NCBI RefSeq assembly: GCF_018604545.1 | Contig: NZ_CP075896.1 | Span: 3,596,001-3,660,000, forward strand | Origin: Streptomyces koelreuteriae | Lineage (GTDB): Bacteria > Actinomycetota > Actinomycetes > Streptomycetales > Streptomycetaceae | Direction: 5' to 3' | DNA length: 64,000 nt | Part shown: in pieces, positions 1 to 8,819 of the stretch | Layout of the letters: each line of letters opens with the position of its first letter | How positions within the stretch are numbered: position 1 is the first letter of the stretch | Notes under the pieces: generated by a model | Databases searched by the model: none | Seen by the model: only the letters and a program-made list of their open reading frames with translations | What the model was told of the DNA's origin: nothing | Made by a program: the position numbers and the translations under genes

Positions 1-1463
1 CCGAGTTCGGTGTCCAGGCCGCGCGGGAGCTGGGCGATCACCGAGGTGAGGCCGGCCATCTCCACCGCCTCCCGGATGGCGGCGTCACCGGCGTGCGGGT
101 TGGCGTAGGTCAGGTTCTCCCGGATGGTGCCGCGCATCGCGGCGCTGTCCTGCTGGACGTAGCCCACCAGAGCGCGGACCGTGTCGAGGGGCAGCGCCTC
201 GATGTCTCGTCCGCCGAGCCGGACGAGGCCGCCGTCCACCGGGTAGAAGCGTTCGATGAGCTGGAACATGGTGGTCTTGCCCGCGCCCGAGGGCCCGACC
301 ACCGCCGTCAGCCCCCGGGTCGGCACGCTGAACGAGACGCCGTCGAGGACCTGCGTCCGCTCCTCCCGCTTGCCTCGCCGGTAGGCGAAGCGCACATCGT
401 GGAACTCGACCGCCGGCCAGTGCGGGGCGAGCTGCCCGGGGAGTGCGGGGCCCGGCGCGCCGGCCGCGGTGTCGCCCTCCTGGGGCAGGCGGGCGAGTTC
501 GTCCACCCGCTGGATGGCGGCCCGGCCCTGGACGAGCTGGCCCACCCCCATGAAGAGCATCACCAGCGGCGACACGAGTTGGAAGAGATACATGATGAAC
601 GTGGTCAGAGAGGCCATGTCCATCTCGCCACGGGCCACCCAGGCCATCCCGACGCCCACGACGACGGCCAGGGCGCCTTGCGTGCCGACGTTCATGGAGG
701 GCATCAGCAGCGCGTTGTAGGCGTTGACCCGGATGCCCGAACGCCGTGTGCTCTCGGCGAGTTCGCCGATGCGGGCGGCCTCACGGGACTCGGCGCGGGA
801 CGCCTTCACCGTGGGCAGCGCGGAGAGCACGCGCTGGATGCCCCCGGCGAAGGCGCCGGTGTCGTCCCGGTTCTGCAGAGCGGCCTTGCGGAGCTTGCGG
901 GCGAGCGCGACGGAGACGACGCTGGCGGTGCCCAGGCAGCCCATGGTGATGACCATCAGCCACAGATCGATGAGGAACATCAGCACGATGCCGCCGACGA
1001 CCGTGGCGCCGCTGACGATCAGCTGGGCGAGGCTCTGCGCGAGGGCGATTCTCGCCAGTGAGGTATCGGTGACCGTGCGGGTGAAGATATCGCCCTGCGA
1101 CTCTTTTCCGAACGCGGTGAGATCGGCGCGCAGAAGTCGTCCGACCAGGATCCGGCGAACGTCGAAGACGATATTCTCCCCGGCCCGCCCGATGACATAG
1201 GCCTGGAGCGAGGAGAAGAGCGCGCCCGCGCAGAAGAGGCCGACGAGTTGGGCGACGGGGCCGGTCATCGAGGCTCCCCCGCCCGCCGCCACGATCAGGT
1301 TGCCGATGGCCCAGGGCTGGGCGAGCGAGGCGCCCACCCCCAGCAGGCCGAGCAGCACCCCCGCGCACAGCAGCCCGGTGTGCTGCCTGGCGACGCTCGC
1401 CACCGACTCCGCGCCGTGCGGGCCCCTGACGTCCGGGCTCGCGTTTCTCACGTGACTCGCCAC
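1..1463 (-). CDS. ABC exporter, fused membrane and ATPase domains (3' end outside window)
   Basis: Type I ABC half-transporter that would export a small molecule or drug across the membrane as a dimer. The first ~300 codons encode hydrophobic membrane segments. The nucleotide-binding domain follows: a Walker A reading GPSGAGKTT lies near bases 270-300 and a Q-loop region (VGYVQQD) near 150-170. The gene runs off the window before its signature motif. I chose the GTG at 1461-1463 because a GGGGGGAGCG ribosome binding site sits just upstream and the frame is open from there to the edge (487 codons visible). The substrate cannot be read. It lies about 5 kb outside the anthracycline genes, so a link to that pathway is only a possibility. 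Confidence 0.85.
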   Translation of the reverse strand, partial: MASHVRNASPDVRGPHGAESVASVARQHTGLLCAGVLLGLLGVGASLAQPWAIGNLIVAAGGGASMTGPVAQLVGLFCAGALFSSLQAYVIGRAGENIVFDVRRILVGRLLRADLTAFGKESQGDIFTRTVTDTSLARIALAQSLAQLIVSGATVVGGIVLMFLIDLWLMVITMGCLGTASVVSVALARKLRKAALQNRDDTGAFAGGIQRVLSALPTVKASRAESREAARIGELAESTRRSGIRVNAYNALLMPSMNVGTQGALAVVVGVGMAWVARGEMDMASLTTFIMYLFQLVSPLVMLFMGVGQLVQGRAAIQRVDELARLPQEGDTAAGAPGPALPGQLAPHWPAVEFHDVRFAYRRGKREERTQVLDGVSFSVPTRGLTAVVGPSGAGKTTMFQLIERFYPVDGGLVRLGGRDIEALPLDTVRALVGYVQQDSAAMRGTIRENLTYANPHAGDAAIREAVEMAGLTSVIAQLPRGLDTEL

Positions 1464-1579
1464 AAGCGCTCCCCCCGCTTTGTTCGAAAGCTAACACGCC
1501 CCTTCCGGCCTAAAGTTATGAGTAGATTGACTGATCGGCGGGTGGCCCGTCGCATTACCTGAAGAATCAAAGGGCCCCA

Positions 1580-1608
1580 CGCAAATTAAGCGCTCCGCCT
1601 TATTTGCG
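1580..1608 (-). terminator. imperfect hairpin after the tipA-like gene
   Basis: Arms CGCAAATTAAG and CTTATTTGCG pair with one bulge around a short loop, seven bases past the stop codon of the leftward tipA-like gene. Position and symmetry suggest a terminator. Confidence 0.45.
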
Positions 1609-1614
1609 CGCCGC

Positions 1615-2052
1615 TCACTCGGCGCTGTGGCGGTCCGCGTTCGCGGTGATCGCGTCCCTCAGGTGCTCGGCGAGACCCGGGCGCATGCCGTCGTAGTGCG
1701 CCTTGAAGCGCTCGTCGGAGACGTACATCTCGCCGAAGCACCGGTGCAGCTCGTAGGGGACCTCGAAGTAGTACCCGCTGATGTGCTGCCGGTGTTCCTC
1801 GGCGAGGTCCATGGCCGCCTCACCCGACGGCTGCTCGCCGGACGACATGAGGGCCGCGTACCGCCGTCCCCAGTCGTCGACCTCGGCCTGAATGCGCTTC
1901 CAGTCCTCCTTGGTGTACGTGGCGGCGCGGCGCTGGGACTCGGCGTACGCCTGGGTGTCGCCCCAGCGTGCCTCCGCCTCCTCGCGGTACTGCTCGGGGT
2001 CCTTGTCCCCGAAGACCTCGAAGCGCTCCTCGGGAGTGAGATCGATGCCCAT
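1615..2052 (-). CDS. probable internal start: TipAS-like ligand-binding domain alone
   Basis: In S. lividans the tipA gene also makes a short in-frame product, TipAS, containing only the drug-binding domain. Here an ATG at 2050-2052 (codon 110, MGIDLTPEERF) is preceded by GGAGGCACGCAAG, a good ribosome binding site, so the same alternative product of about 145 residues is likely. It would bind drug without binding DNA. This is inference from the site and the known family behaviour. Confidence 0.6.
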   Translation of the reverse strand: MGIDLTPEERFEVFGDKDPEQYREEAEARWGDTQAYAESQRRAATYTKEDWKRIQAEVDDWGRRYAALMSSGEQPSGEAAMDLAEEHRQHISGYYFEVPYELHRCFGEMYVSDERFKAHYDGMRPGLAEHLRDAITANADRHSAE

Positions 2053-2379
2053 CTTGCGTGCCTCCATGGCGTGTTCCACGGCCGTCGCCATCTTTCGCAG
2101 CTGCTCGATCCGGGCGGTCAGCAGTTCGTGCTGCCGGCGCAGGTGGGCGCGCGGGTCCGCTTCCGGGTCGTCGAGCAGGGCGGCGACCTCGTCGAGGGGG
2201 AAGCCGAGCTCGCGGTAGAACAGGATCTGCTGCAGCCGGTCGAGGTCGGCGTCGCTGTAGCGCCGGTGGCCCGCGTGGCTGCGTTCGCTCGGGACGAGCA
2301 GGCCGATGCCGTCGTAGTGGTGCAGTGTGCGCACCGTGACGCCGGCGAAGCCCGCGACCTGTCCCACCGAGTAGCTCAC
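1615..2379 (-). CDS. tipA: TipA-type MerR-family regulator, thiopeptide-responsive
   Basis: Transcription factor of the MerR family. Residues 1-70 form the winged helix-turn-helix (SYSVGQVAGFAGVTVRTLHH), followed by a coiled-coil dimer helix and a C-terminal TipAS antibiotic-binding domain from about residue 110. With the GTG at 2377-2379 as start, a cysteine falls exactly at residue 214 (LHRCFGEMYV), the number of the cysteine that binds thiostrepton covalently in S. lividans TipAL. The upstream in-frame ATG at 2407-2409 is rejected because it overlaps the predicted -10 element; the GTG has an AAGGAAGGGAGCGGAA leader. The family activates its own promoter when a thiopeptide binds. Divergent from the ClC gene. 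There is no evidence that it regulates the anthracycline cluster. Confidence 0.93.
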   Translation of the reverse strand: MSYSVGQVAGFAGVTVRTLHHYDGIGLLVPSERSHAGHRRYSDADLDRLQQILFYRELGFPLDEVAALLDDPEADPRAHLRRQHELLTARIEQLRKMATAVEHAMEARKMGIDLTPEERFEVFGDKDPEQYREEAEARWGDTQAYAESQRRAATYTKEDWKRIQAEVDDWGRRYAALMSSGEQPSGEAAMDLAEEHRQHISGYYFEVPYELHRCFGEMYVSDERFKAHYDGMRPGLAEHLRDAITANADRHSAE

Positions 2380-2407
2380 TTCCGCTCCCTTCCTTCTTTC
2401 GTTCTTC

Positions 2408-2438
2408 ACGGTCGGGCCTCACGTCGCGTGAGGTGCAA
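2408..2438 (-). promoter_or_regulatory. ptipA-like promoter with TipA operator
   Basis: Read leftward: -35 TTGCAC at 2438-2433, a long 19-bp spacer typical of MerR-activated promoters, and -10 GACCGT at 2413-2408. The spacer holds the inverted repeat CCTCACG/CGTGAGG at 2417-2433. The arrangement matches ptipA as I remember it. Binding would let the activator realign the over-long spacer. Confidence 0.8.
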
Positions 2439-2477
2439 GCGTGTTTGCGCTTTGTACGCTTTTGATCCGTTTATCGT

Positions 2478-3770
2478 GTGCCCGTGGTCCAGGACTCCGC
2501 GCGGCAGGCGCCCTCCGTCACTCCCGCGACCCCCGCCCGTGCGCTGTTGCCGTCGATCCTGCCCGCCCTGGCCGTGGGGGTGATCTGCAGCCTGCTCCTG
2601 GTGGGGGTGGAGGTCGCCGCCGAGCAGCTCGAGGACGTGCTGTGGCAGAACCTGCCGGACGCCCTGGGGATCGGCCGGTACTCCGTGGCGTGGATGTTCG
2701 TGATGCTGGTCTCGACCGGCATCGCGGTCGGGCTGGTGGTGTGGAAGGTGCCGGGGCACGCGGGCCCCGATCCGGCCACCCTGGGCCTCGACGCCCCGGT
2801 CCTGCCGCCCGTGGTGCTGCCGGGACTGGTGCTGGCGACGGCGCTGATGCTGGCCGGGGGGCCGAGCCTCGGCCCGGAGAACCCGATCATCGCCGTGAAC
2901 GTGGGCCTCGCGGTCTGGCTGGGCGGCAAGGCGATTCCCCGGGCGCCGGGGCGGATCTGGCCGGCACTGGCCGAGGCGGCGACGCTCGGCGCGCTGTTCG
3001 GCACGCCGGTGGCCGCCGCCCTCGTGATCTCCGAGGTGCTGGCCCGGCAGGAGACCCGCGGACTGCTGTGGGACAACCTGTTCGCGCCGCTGACCGCCGC
3101 CGCGGCCGGGTCCCTGACCGCGAGCCTCGTGGACCACCCGAGCTTCGACCTGGACCTGCCCCCCTTCGGGCAGCCGGGCTGGTCGGACCTGCTGGCGTCG
3201 GCCGTGGTGGCGTGCGTGGGCGCGCTGCTCGGCATGTGCGCCGTGCGCGCCCTCCCCTATGTCCACAGCGCCTTCAAGCGGCTGCGGCACCCGATGCTGA
3301 TGCTCCCGGCGGGCGGGGTCGTGCTGGGCGCTCTCGCGGCCGTGGGCGGACATCTGACGCTGTTCAAGGGACTCGACGAGATCGCCGAGCTGGCACACGA
3401 CCCGGACGGCTGGTCGGCCGGGGAGTTCGCCGTCATGACGGTGGTGAAGCTGGCCGCGCTGGTGGTGGCCGCGTCCTGCGGGTTCCGCGGTGGGCGGATC
3501 TTCCCGGCCGTGTTCGTCGGCACCGCCCTCGGGCTGTGCGCGCACGCCCTGGTGCCCGGGGTGCATCCGTCGGTGGGGGTGTCCGCAGGGGTGCTCGGGG
3601 TGCTGCTGGCGATCACCCGGCAGGGCTGGATCAGCCTCTTCGTCGCCGCGGTGCTGGTGATCTCGCCGGGGATCCTCGCCCTGCTCTGCGTCGCCTCACT
3701 GCCCGCCTGGCTGCTGGTCACGGGCCGTCCGCAGATGCAGCTGCGGACGGACGGGACATCGGTCCGCTGA
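2478..3770 (+). CDS. ClC-family ion channel / transporter (YfeO-like)
   Basis: Integral membrane protein of 430 residues with about ten hydrophobic segments, related to ClC chloride channels and H+/Cl- antiporters. The selectivity-filter style motifs are visible: GGPSLGPENPII near residue 130, where the glutamate sits in the gating position, and GFRGGRIFPAVFVG near 335. The start is a GTG with a poor ribosome binding site, so the mRNA may be leaderless or start at the next GTG (2484). It is 25 bases upstream of a glutamate decarboxylase on the same strand; a ClC protein that balances charge during acid-driven decarboxylation is a known arrangement in enteric bacteria, so an acid-stress role is inferred. 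Confidence 0.85.
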   Translation: MPVVQDSARQAPSVTPATPARALLPSILPALAVGVICSLLLVGVEVAAEQLEDVLWQNLPDALGIGRYSVAWMFVMLVSTGIAVGLVVWKVPGHAGPDPATLGLDAPVLPPVVLPGLVLATALMLAGGPSLGPENPIIAVNVGLAVWLGGKAIPRAPGRIWPALAEAATLGALFGTPVAAALVISEVLARQETRGLLWDNLFAPLTAAAAGSLTASLVDHPSFDLDLPPFGQPGWSDLLASAVVACVGALLGMCAVRALPYVHSAFKRLRHPMLMLPAGGVVLGALAAVGGHLTLFKGLDEIAELAHDPDGWSAGEFAVMTVVKLAALVVAASCGFRGGRIFPAVFVGTALGLCAHALVPGVHPSVGVSAGVLGVLLAITRQGWISLFVAAVLVISPGILALLCVASLPAWLLVTGRPQMQLRTDGTSVR

Positions 3771-3795
3771 CCCAACGACCCCTCTGGAGACTCCC

Positions 3796-5202
3796 TTGCC
3801 GCTCAACGATGGCATCCGCCGGGCCGGCGAACGCCGCCTGTCCGTCAACCCCTTCTACGGCGCCGCCAACCCGCTCGGCGACATGGCCGAGGCCCCGCCC
3901 ACGCACCGGCTCCCGGACCAGCCCGTGGCCCCGGCGACCGCCCACCAGCTGGTACGCGACGAGCTGATGCTCGACGGCAACGCGCGGCTGAACCTCGCCA
4001 CCTTCGTCACCACCTGGATGGAGCCCGAGGCCGGGCTGCTGATGGCGGAGTGCCGGGACAAGAACATGATCGACAAGGACGAGTACCCGCGCACGGCCGA
4101 GCTGGAGCGGCGGTGCGTGGCGATGCTCGCCGATCTGTGGCACGCGCCCGACCCGGCGGCGGCCGTGGGGTGTTCGACGACCGGGTCGAGCGAGGCGTGC
4201 ATGCTCGCCGGGATGGCGCTGAAGCGGCGCTGGACGCGGCGCAACACCGACCGGTACCCGGCGGCCCGGCCCAATCTGGTGATGGGCGTGAACGTGCAGG
4301 TCTGCTGGGAGAAGTTCTGCAACTTCTGGGAGGTGGAGGCCCGTCTGGTGCCCATGGAGGGCGAGCGGTTCCATCTGGACCCGCAGGCCGCGGCCGAGCT
4401 GTGCGACGAGAACACCATCGGGGTCGTGGGGATCCTGGGCTCGACCTTCGACGGGTCCTACGAGCCGATCGCCGAGCTGTGCGCGGCGCTGGACGCGCTG
4501 CAGGAGCGGACCGGGTTCGACATCCCCGTGCATGTCGACGGGGCGTCCGGTGCCATGGTCGCGCCGTTCCTCGACGAGGACGTGGTGTGGGACTTCCGGC
4601 TGCCGAGGGTGGCGTCGATCAACACCTCGGGGCACAAGTACGGGCTGGTCTACCCGGGCGTCGGCTGGGCGCTGTGGCGGGACGCCGAGGCGCTGCCGGA
4701 GGAGCTGGTGTTCCGGGTGAACTACCTGGGCGGCGACATGCCGACCTTCGCGCTGAACTTCTCCCGGCCGGGCGCGCAGGTCGTGGCGCAGTACTACACC
4801 TTCCTGCGGCTGGGCCGGGACGGCTACCGGGCCGTGCAGCAGGCCGCGCGGGACGTGGCCACCGGCATGGCGGCGCGGATCGAGGCGCTCGGCGACTTCC
4901 GGCTGCTGACCCGGGGCGACGAGCTGCCGGTGTTCGCCTTCACGACCGCGCCGGACGTGACCTCGTACGACGTCTTCGACGTGTCCCGGCGGCTGCGCGA
5001 GAGCGGCTGGCTGGTGCCCGCGTACACCTTCCCGCCGCACCGGGAGGACCTGTCCGTGCTGCGGGTGGTGTGCCGCAACGGCTTCTCGGCGGACCTCGCC
5101 GAGCTGCTCACCCAGGACCTGGAACGGCTGCTCCCGGAACTGCGCCGCCAGCCGCGCCCCCTGACCCGGGACAAGGGGGCTGCGACCGGGTTCCACCACT
5201 AG
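3796..5202 (+). CDS. gadB: glutamate decarboxylase
   Basis: Pyridoxal-phosphate enzyme converting glutamate to GABA and CO2 while consuming a proton. At 468 residues it has the usual family length. The PLP lysine lies at about residue 281 in SINTSGHKYG, and the cofactor-contacting HVDGASG and SSEACM segments are present. Translation begins at a TTG (3796-3798) with GGAGA five bases upstream. It follows the ClC gene closely, which suggests one acid-stress operon. Its end overlaps the end of the convergent padR gene by four bases, so no separate terminator is present. Confidence 0.93.
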   Translation: MPLNDGIRRAGERRLSVNPFYGAANPLGDMAEAPPTHRLPDQPVAPATAHQLVRDELMLDGNARLNLATFVTTWMEPEAGLLMAECRDKNMIDKDEYPRTAELERRCVAMLADLWHAPDPAAAVGCSTTGSSEACMLAGMALKRRWTRRNTDRYPAARPNLVMGVNVQVCWEKFCNFWEVEARLVPMEGERFHLDPQAAAELCDENTIGVVGILGSTFDGSYEPIAELCAALDALQERTGFDIPVHVDGASGAMVAPFLDEDVVWDFRLPRVASINTSGHKYGLVYPGVGWALWRDAEALPEELVFRVNYLGGDMPTFALNFSRPGAQVVAQYYTFLRLGRDGYRAVQQAARDVATGMAARIEALGDFRLLTRGDELPVFAFTTAPDVTSYDVFDVSRRLRESGWLVPAYTFPPHREDLSVLRVVCRNGFSADLAELLTQDLERLLPELRRQPRPLTRDKGAATGFHH

Positions 5203-5801
5203 CGGGCGTCGTCGTCCTGGAGCACTCCGACGAAGGGGGCGCCCTCGCCCGCGAAGGTGTAGGCGCCGGAGCGGATGCGTTCGATGAGGTCGCGGGTCCA
5301 CTGGGCGCCGGTGTCGGCCGAGTGGACCCAGAAGTTCATGATCTCGCCGATGTGGCCGAGCTGCTGGGGGCCGCCCTCGGGCAGATAGTCCTCGACGACG
5401 GTCGCGCGCCACTCCTCGATGGACCGCACCCGCTGCTCCAGGAGGCCCAGGGCCTCCTCGCGGCCGAGGTCCACCATGAAGCCGAGCGCGGTGGTGAGGA
5501 CGTCCGGCTTCTGGTCGTAGGCGGTGAGCGACTGGCGGAGCAGGGTGAAGTACTCCGCGGTGCCCTGCTCGGTGATCTCGTACTCCGTACGCGGCGGGCC
5601 CCCGGCCGTGGACGGGGCGATCTCGTGCGCCACCAGCAGTCCCTGCTTCGCCATCTGCTTCAGGGCGTGGTAGATCGAGCCGGGCTTGGCGTTGGACCAC
5701 TCGTGAGCGCCCCAGTACTCCAGGTCGCCCCGGACCTGGTAGCCGTGGGCCCGCCCGTGCTGGCGGACCGCGCCGAGCACGAGCAGGCGGATCGCTGACA
5801 T
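5199..5801 (-). CDS. PadR-family transcriptional regulator
   Basis: PadR-type repressor of 200 residues: an N-terminal winged helix (MSAIRLLVLGAVRQHGRAHGYQVRGDL, KPGSIYHALKQM) and a C-terminal four-helix domain usually used for dimerisation. The start is the ATG at 5799-5801, not the longer in-frame extension, because family members begin with this short segment before helix 1. It lies 10 bases behind the DinB-type gene, so the two are probably co-transcribed. It is a clear paralogue of the PadR at 22242-22805; both share the HGRAHGY and GSIYHAL blocks. Its target is not evident. Confidence 0.9.
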   Translation of the reverse strand: MSAIRLLVLGAVRQHGRAHGYQVRGDLEYWGAHEWSNAKPGSIYHALKQMAKQGLLVAHEIAPSTAGGPPRTEYEITEQGTAEYFTLLRQSLTAYDQKPDVLTTALGFMVDLGREEALGLLEQRVRSIEEWRATVVEDYLPEGGPQQLGHIGEIMNFWVHSADTGAQWTRDLIERIRSGAYTFAGEGAPFVGVLQDDDAR

Positions 5802-5811
5802 GGGGTCCAGG

Positions 5812-6363
5812 TTAGGACCCGGCCGTCTCCTGATCCTCCGCGGCCACCAGCTCGAAAGCGGTCCTGCCGTCCAGCGACTCGCGGATGATGTCGGCGTGCC
5901 CGGCATGCCGGGCCGTCTCGCGGATCAGGTGGAGGCACAGCCAGCGCATCGAGAGCAACTCGTCCTTCGGGTTCCAGGATGTCCTGGGCAGCTCGAAGGT
6001 GTCGTCGAGGCTGGGCACCGCGCGGATGAAGGCCTCCGTCTCGGCCGCCACCTTCTCGTAGTACGCGAGCTGCGACTCCACGTCCTCGTCGCCGACCAGC
6101 ACGAAACACTCGTGCCAGTTCGACTCGTCGCGGTGCACCGCCGGCCGCTCGCCCTTGGCCCGGGCGATCCAGCCCTGCTCGACCTCGGCGACGTGCTTGA
6201 GCAGACCGGCCAGGGACAGCTCGCTGGCGCTGGGGCGGGAGGAGGCCTGCTCCTCCGTCAGGCCGAGCAGGGCCCGCCGGATGCCGCCGCGCTGCTCGGC
6301 GATGAAGTTCAGGAGCGCTCCGCGCTCGTCGCCGGGTGCCTCGGGTCCCACGTGCTTCACCAT
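5812..6363 (-). CDS. DinB-fold protein (DUF664-like)
   Basis: A 183-residue protein with the DinB/DUF664 four-helix fold: the family's histidines appear in LLKHVAEVEQGW and HLIRETARHAGHADIIRE near the C-terminus, a pattern that binds a metal and, in some members, a low-molecular-weight thiol. The ATG at 6361-6363 is preferred over a start 27 codons upstream because the extra residues are low complexity. It is the first gene of a pair with the downstream padR. Family members act in thiol-dependent transfer or detoxification, but no substrate can be assigned. Confidence 0.8.
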   Translation of the reverse strand: MVKHVGPEAPGDERGALLNFIAEQRGGIRRALLGLTEEQASSRPSASELSLAGLLKHVAEVEQGWIARAKGERPAVHRDESNWHECFVLVGDEDVESQLAYYEKVAAETEAFIRAVPSLDDTFELPRTSWNPKDELLSMRWLCLHLIRETARHAGHADIIRESLDGRTAFELVAAEDQETAGS

Positions 6364-6456
6364 GGACGGCCGCCTCTCGTCGGTTGGCCTGCTGCGTGAC
6401 GCCTGCTGTCCGGCGTCTGCTGTCCGGCGCCTGCTGCCTGACAAGGACGAAACTAC

Positions 6457-6491
6457 GGACCCTTGCGGTCAGGTTCTGTCCGCAAGGGTCC
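6457..6491 (-). terminator. 12-bp stem terminator after drrC-like gene
   Basis: A perfect 12-bp inverted repeat (GGACCCTTGCGG / CCGCAAGGGTCC, 11-base loop) begins 20 bases past the stop of the leftward UvrA-like gene. Just left of it, TGCTGTCCGGCG is repeated in tandem (about 6405-6435). Confidence 0.7.
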
Positions 6492-6510
6492 GGGTCCGCG
6501 CCACCTCTGC

Positions 6511-8796
6511 CTACTGCTCCAGGTACAGGCTCAGGTGCTGTCCGGTGTGCGAGTGCGCCGCCTTCGCCAGTTCGGCGGGCGTGCCCGTGAAGACGATCTC
6601 GCCGCCGGTGTTGCCGCCCTCGGGCCCGAGGTCGATGACCCAGTCGGCCTGGGAGATCACGGCCAGGTCGTGCTCGATGACGATGACGGTGTTGCCCCGG
6701 TCGACGATCCGGTTCAGCAGGCCGACGAGGTTGTCGATGTCGGACAGGTGCAGGCCGGTGGTGGGCTCGTCGAGGATGTAGACCGTGCCCGAGCCGGAGA
6801 GCCGGTCGGCGAGCTTGAGCCGCTGGCGTTCACCGCCGGACAGCGTGGCCAGCGACTGGCCGAGGCCGAGGTAGCCGATGCCGGTCTCGATCAGGGCCTT
6901 GGTCTTGGCGCGCAGCGGGCCCGAGAGGAAGAACTCCCCGGCCTCCTCGGCGGACATGGCCAGGACGTCCGCGATGTTCTTGCCGCGCACCCGGTGCTGG
7001 AGCACCGACTCCTTGAAGCGGCGGCCCTCGCAGACCTCGCAGTGCGTGGTGACCGGGTCCATGTAGGCGACCTCGGTGATGAGCAGGCCGCGGCCCTCGC
7101 ACTCCTCGCAGGCGCCCTTGGAGTTGAAGCTGAAGAGGGAGGCGTCCTCGCCGCTGGCCTTGGCGAAGAGCTTGCGGATCGGGTCCATCAGCTTGAGGTA
7201 GCTCGCCGGGGTGGACCGCGAGGAGCGCGGGATGGGCGACTGGTCGACGAAGACGGACCCCGGGTACTGGTCGCGGAAGGCGTGGGCGATCAGGGAGCTC
7301 TTGCCCGCGCCCGCCACTCCGGTGACGGCGGTGAGGACACCGCAGGGGATCTCGGTGGAGACGTTCTTCAGGTTGTTGGCCGTGGCATTCCTGATCGGCA
7401 GGGTCCGGCCCCAGGGGCGGGGGTTCTCCTTGATGCCGCCGGTGCGCCGCAGGCCCTGCCCGGTCAGCGTGTCGCTGGTGCGGAGTTCGTCGTAGGCGCC
7501 TTCGAAGACGATCGTGCCGCCGTGCACACCGGCCCGCGGCCCGATCTCGACGACGTGGTCGGCGACGGCCATGACGTCGGGGTCGTGCTCCACGACGAGG
7601 ACCGTGTTGCCCTTGTCGCGCAGGGCGCGCAGCAGGTCGTTGAGCCGGCTGACGTCGCGGGGGTGCAGGCCGACGCTGGGCTCGTCGAAGATGTAGGTCA
7701 GGCCGGTCAGTTCGCTGCCGAGGTGGTTGACGAGCTTGAGGCGCTGGCCCTCGCCGCCGGAGAGCGAGGTGGTGGACCGGTCGAGGGTGAGGTAGCCGAG
7801 GCCGATGGCCTGGATCTGCTCCAGCGTCTCGATGATGGTGGTGACGAGGGGGGTGTCGAGCCGCTCCTTCAGCGTGGCCACGACGCCGATGAGGTCGCTG
7901 ACCTGCATCTGCGCCCAGTCGGAGATGTTGTGGCCGTCGATGCGGGTGGCGAGTGCCTTCTGGTTGAGGCGGGCGCCCTCGCAGGTGGGGCAGACGCCGT
8001 CGGTGAAGAACTCGGCGGCCTTGTCGCGGGCGGCCTTGCTCATGCCGCCGGTGTCCCGCTTGAGGTGGCGGCGGACGAAGCTGTCCACCAGGCCCTCGTA
8101 GCGCAGGGCCAGCACATTGCCGTTGGGGTAGGTCACCTCGGACGTGCCGGTGCTGCCGTGCAGCAGGGTGTGCATCTCGTCGTCGGTGTAGTCCGCGAGC
8201 TTCTTCTCGGCGTCCAGGTGCTCGTAGTTGGCGTAGAACTGCCAGTTGGCGCTGCCGACGGTGTAGCCGGGCAGGAGGATGGCGCCCTCGGCGATGGACT
8301 TGCCGGGGTCGGTCATCAGCTCGGGGCTGGGGCGGCGGGCGCGGCCGAGGCCCTCGCACTCGGGGCACATGCCCTTGGGGTCGTTGAAGGAGTAGAGCCA
8401 GGTCTGGCCGAGTCCGTCGTTGCCGTGGTTGGCGAAGAGGACGCGCATCACGGTGTAGACGTCGGTGACGGTGCCGACGGTGGAGCGGGCGTTGCCGCCG
8501 AGGGGGCGCTGGTCGACGACGACCGGGGTGGTCAGCCGGGTGACGGCGTCGACGTGGGGGCGTTCGAACTTGGGCAGGTCGTGCCGGATGTTCCAGGGGA
8601 AGGTGGCGTTGAGCTGCCGCTGGGCCTCCACGGCGACGGTGTCGAAGACCAGGGAGGACTTTCCGGAGCCGGAGACGCCGACGAAGACCGAGATCCGGTT
8701 CTTGGGGATGACGAGGGAGACGTCCTTCAGGTTGTTCTCTCGGGCACCTAAGACCTGGATGCCCTCGTCGGTTGCGGTAACCGGCGTCTGGTTCAC
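6511..8796 (-). CDS. drrC: UvrA-like ABC protein for DNA-drug resistance (DrrC type)
   Basis: A 761-residue, two-ATPase UvrA homologue, shorter than the ~950-residue repair UvrA. Walker A boxes GVSGSGKSS (residues 40-48) and GVAGAGKSS, two LSGGE signatures (LSGGEGQRLKL, LSGGERQRLKL) and zinc-finger CxxC pairs (CPECEG, CPTCEG, CEECEG, CEVCEG) are visible. Short UvrA paralogues such as DrrC of the daunorubicin producer bind DNA and confer self-resistance to intercalating anthracyclines without full excision repair. The start is GTG at 8794-8796 after GGAAAGGATGATTT. It is 23 bases downstream of a glutathione peroxidase gene in a likely operon and close to drrA/drrB, which supports a resistance role. 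Confidence 0.92.
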   Translation of the reverse strand: MNQTPVTATDEGIQVLGARENNLKDVSLVIPKNRISVFVGVSGSGKSSLVFDTVAVEAQRQLNATFPWNIRHDLPKFERPHVDAVTRLTTPVVVDQRPLGGNARSTVGTVTDVYTVMRVLFANHGNDGLGQTWLYSFNDPKGMCPECEGLGRARRPSPELMTDPGKSIAEGAILLPGYTVGSANWQFYANYEHLDAEKKLADYTDDEMHTLLHGSTGTSEVTYPNGNVLALRYEGLVDSFVRRHLKRDTGGMSKAARDKAAEFFTDGVCPTCEGARLNQKALATRIDGHNISDWAQMQVSDLIGVVATLKERLDTPLVTTIIETLEQIQAIGLGYLTLDRSTTSLSGGEGQRLKLVNHLGSELTGLTYIFDEPSVGLHPRDVSRLNDLLRALRDKGNTVLVVEHDPDVMAVADHVVEIGPRAGVHGGTIVFEGAYDELRTSDTLTGQGLRRTGGIKENPRPWGRTLPIRNATANNLKNVSTEIPCGVLTAVTGVAGAGKSSLIAHAFRDQYPGSVFVDQSPIPRSSRSTPASYLKLMDPIRKLFAKASGEDASLFSFNSKGACEECEGRGLLITEVAYMDPVTTHCEVCEGRRFKESVLQHRVRGKNIADVLAMSAEEAGEFFLSGPLRAKTKALIETGIGYLGLGQSLATLSGGERQRLKLADRLSGSGTVYILDEPTTGLHLSDIDNLVGLLNRIVDRGNTVIVIEHDLAVISQADWVIDLGPEGGNTGGEIVFTGTPAELAKAAHSHTGQHLSLYLEQ

Positions 8797-8819
8797 AAAT
8801 CATCCTTTCCGTGTGGGGC

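Noticed and set aside
2380..2409. ATG at 2407-2409 as start of the tipA-like gene
   Set aside because: It overlaps the predicted -10 element; the GTG at 2379 has a ribosome binding site and puts the drug-binding cysteine at residue 214.
6463..8751. 762-codon open frame on the plus strand opposite the UvrA-like gene
   Set aside because: It is the antisense shadow of drrC; the composition is Val/Gly/Asp/Leu-rich with no known domain, while the minus strand carries complete UvrA motifs.
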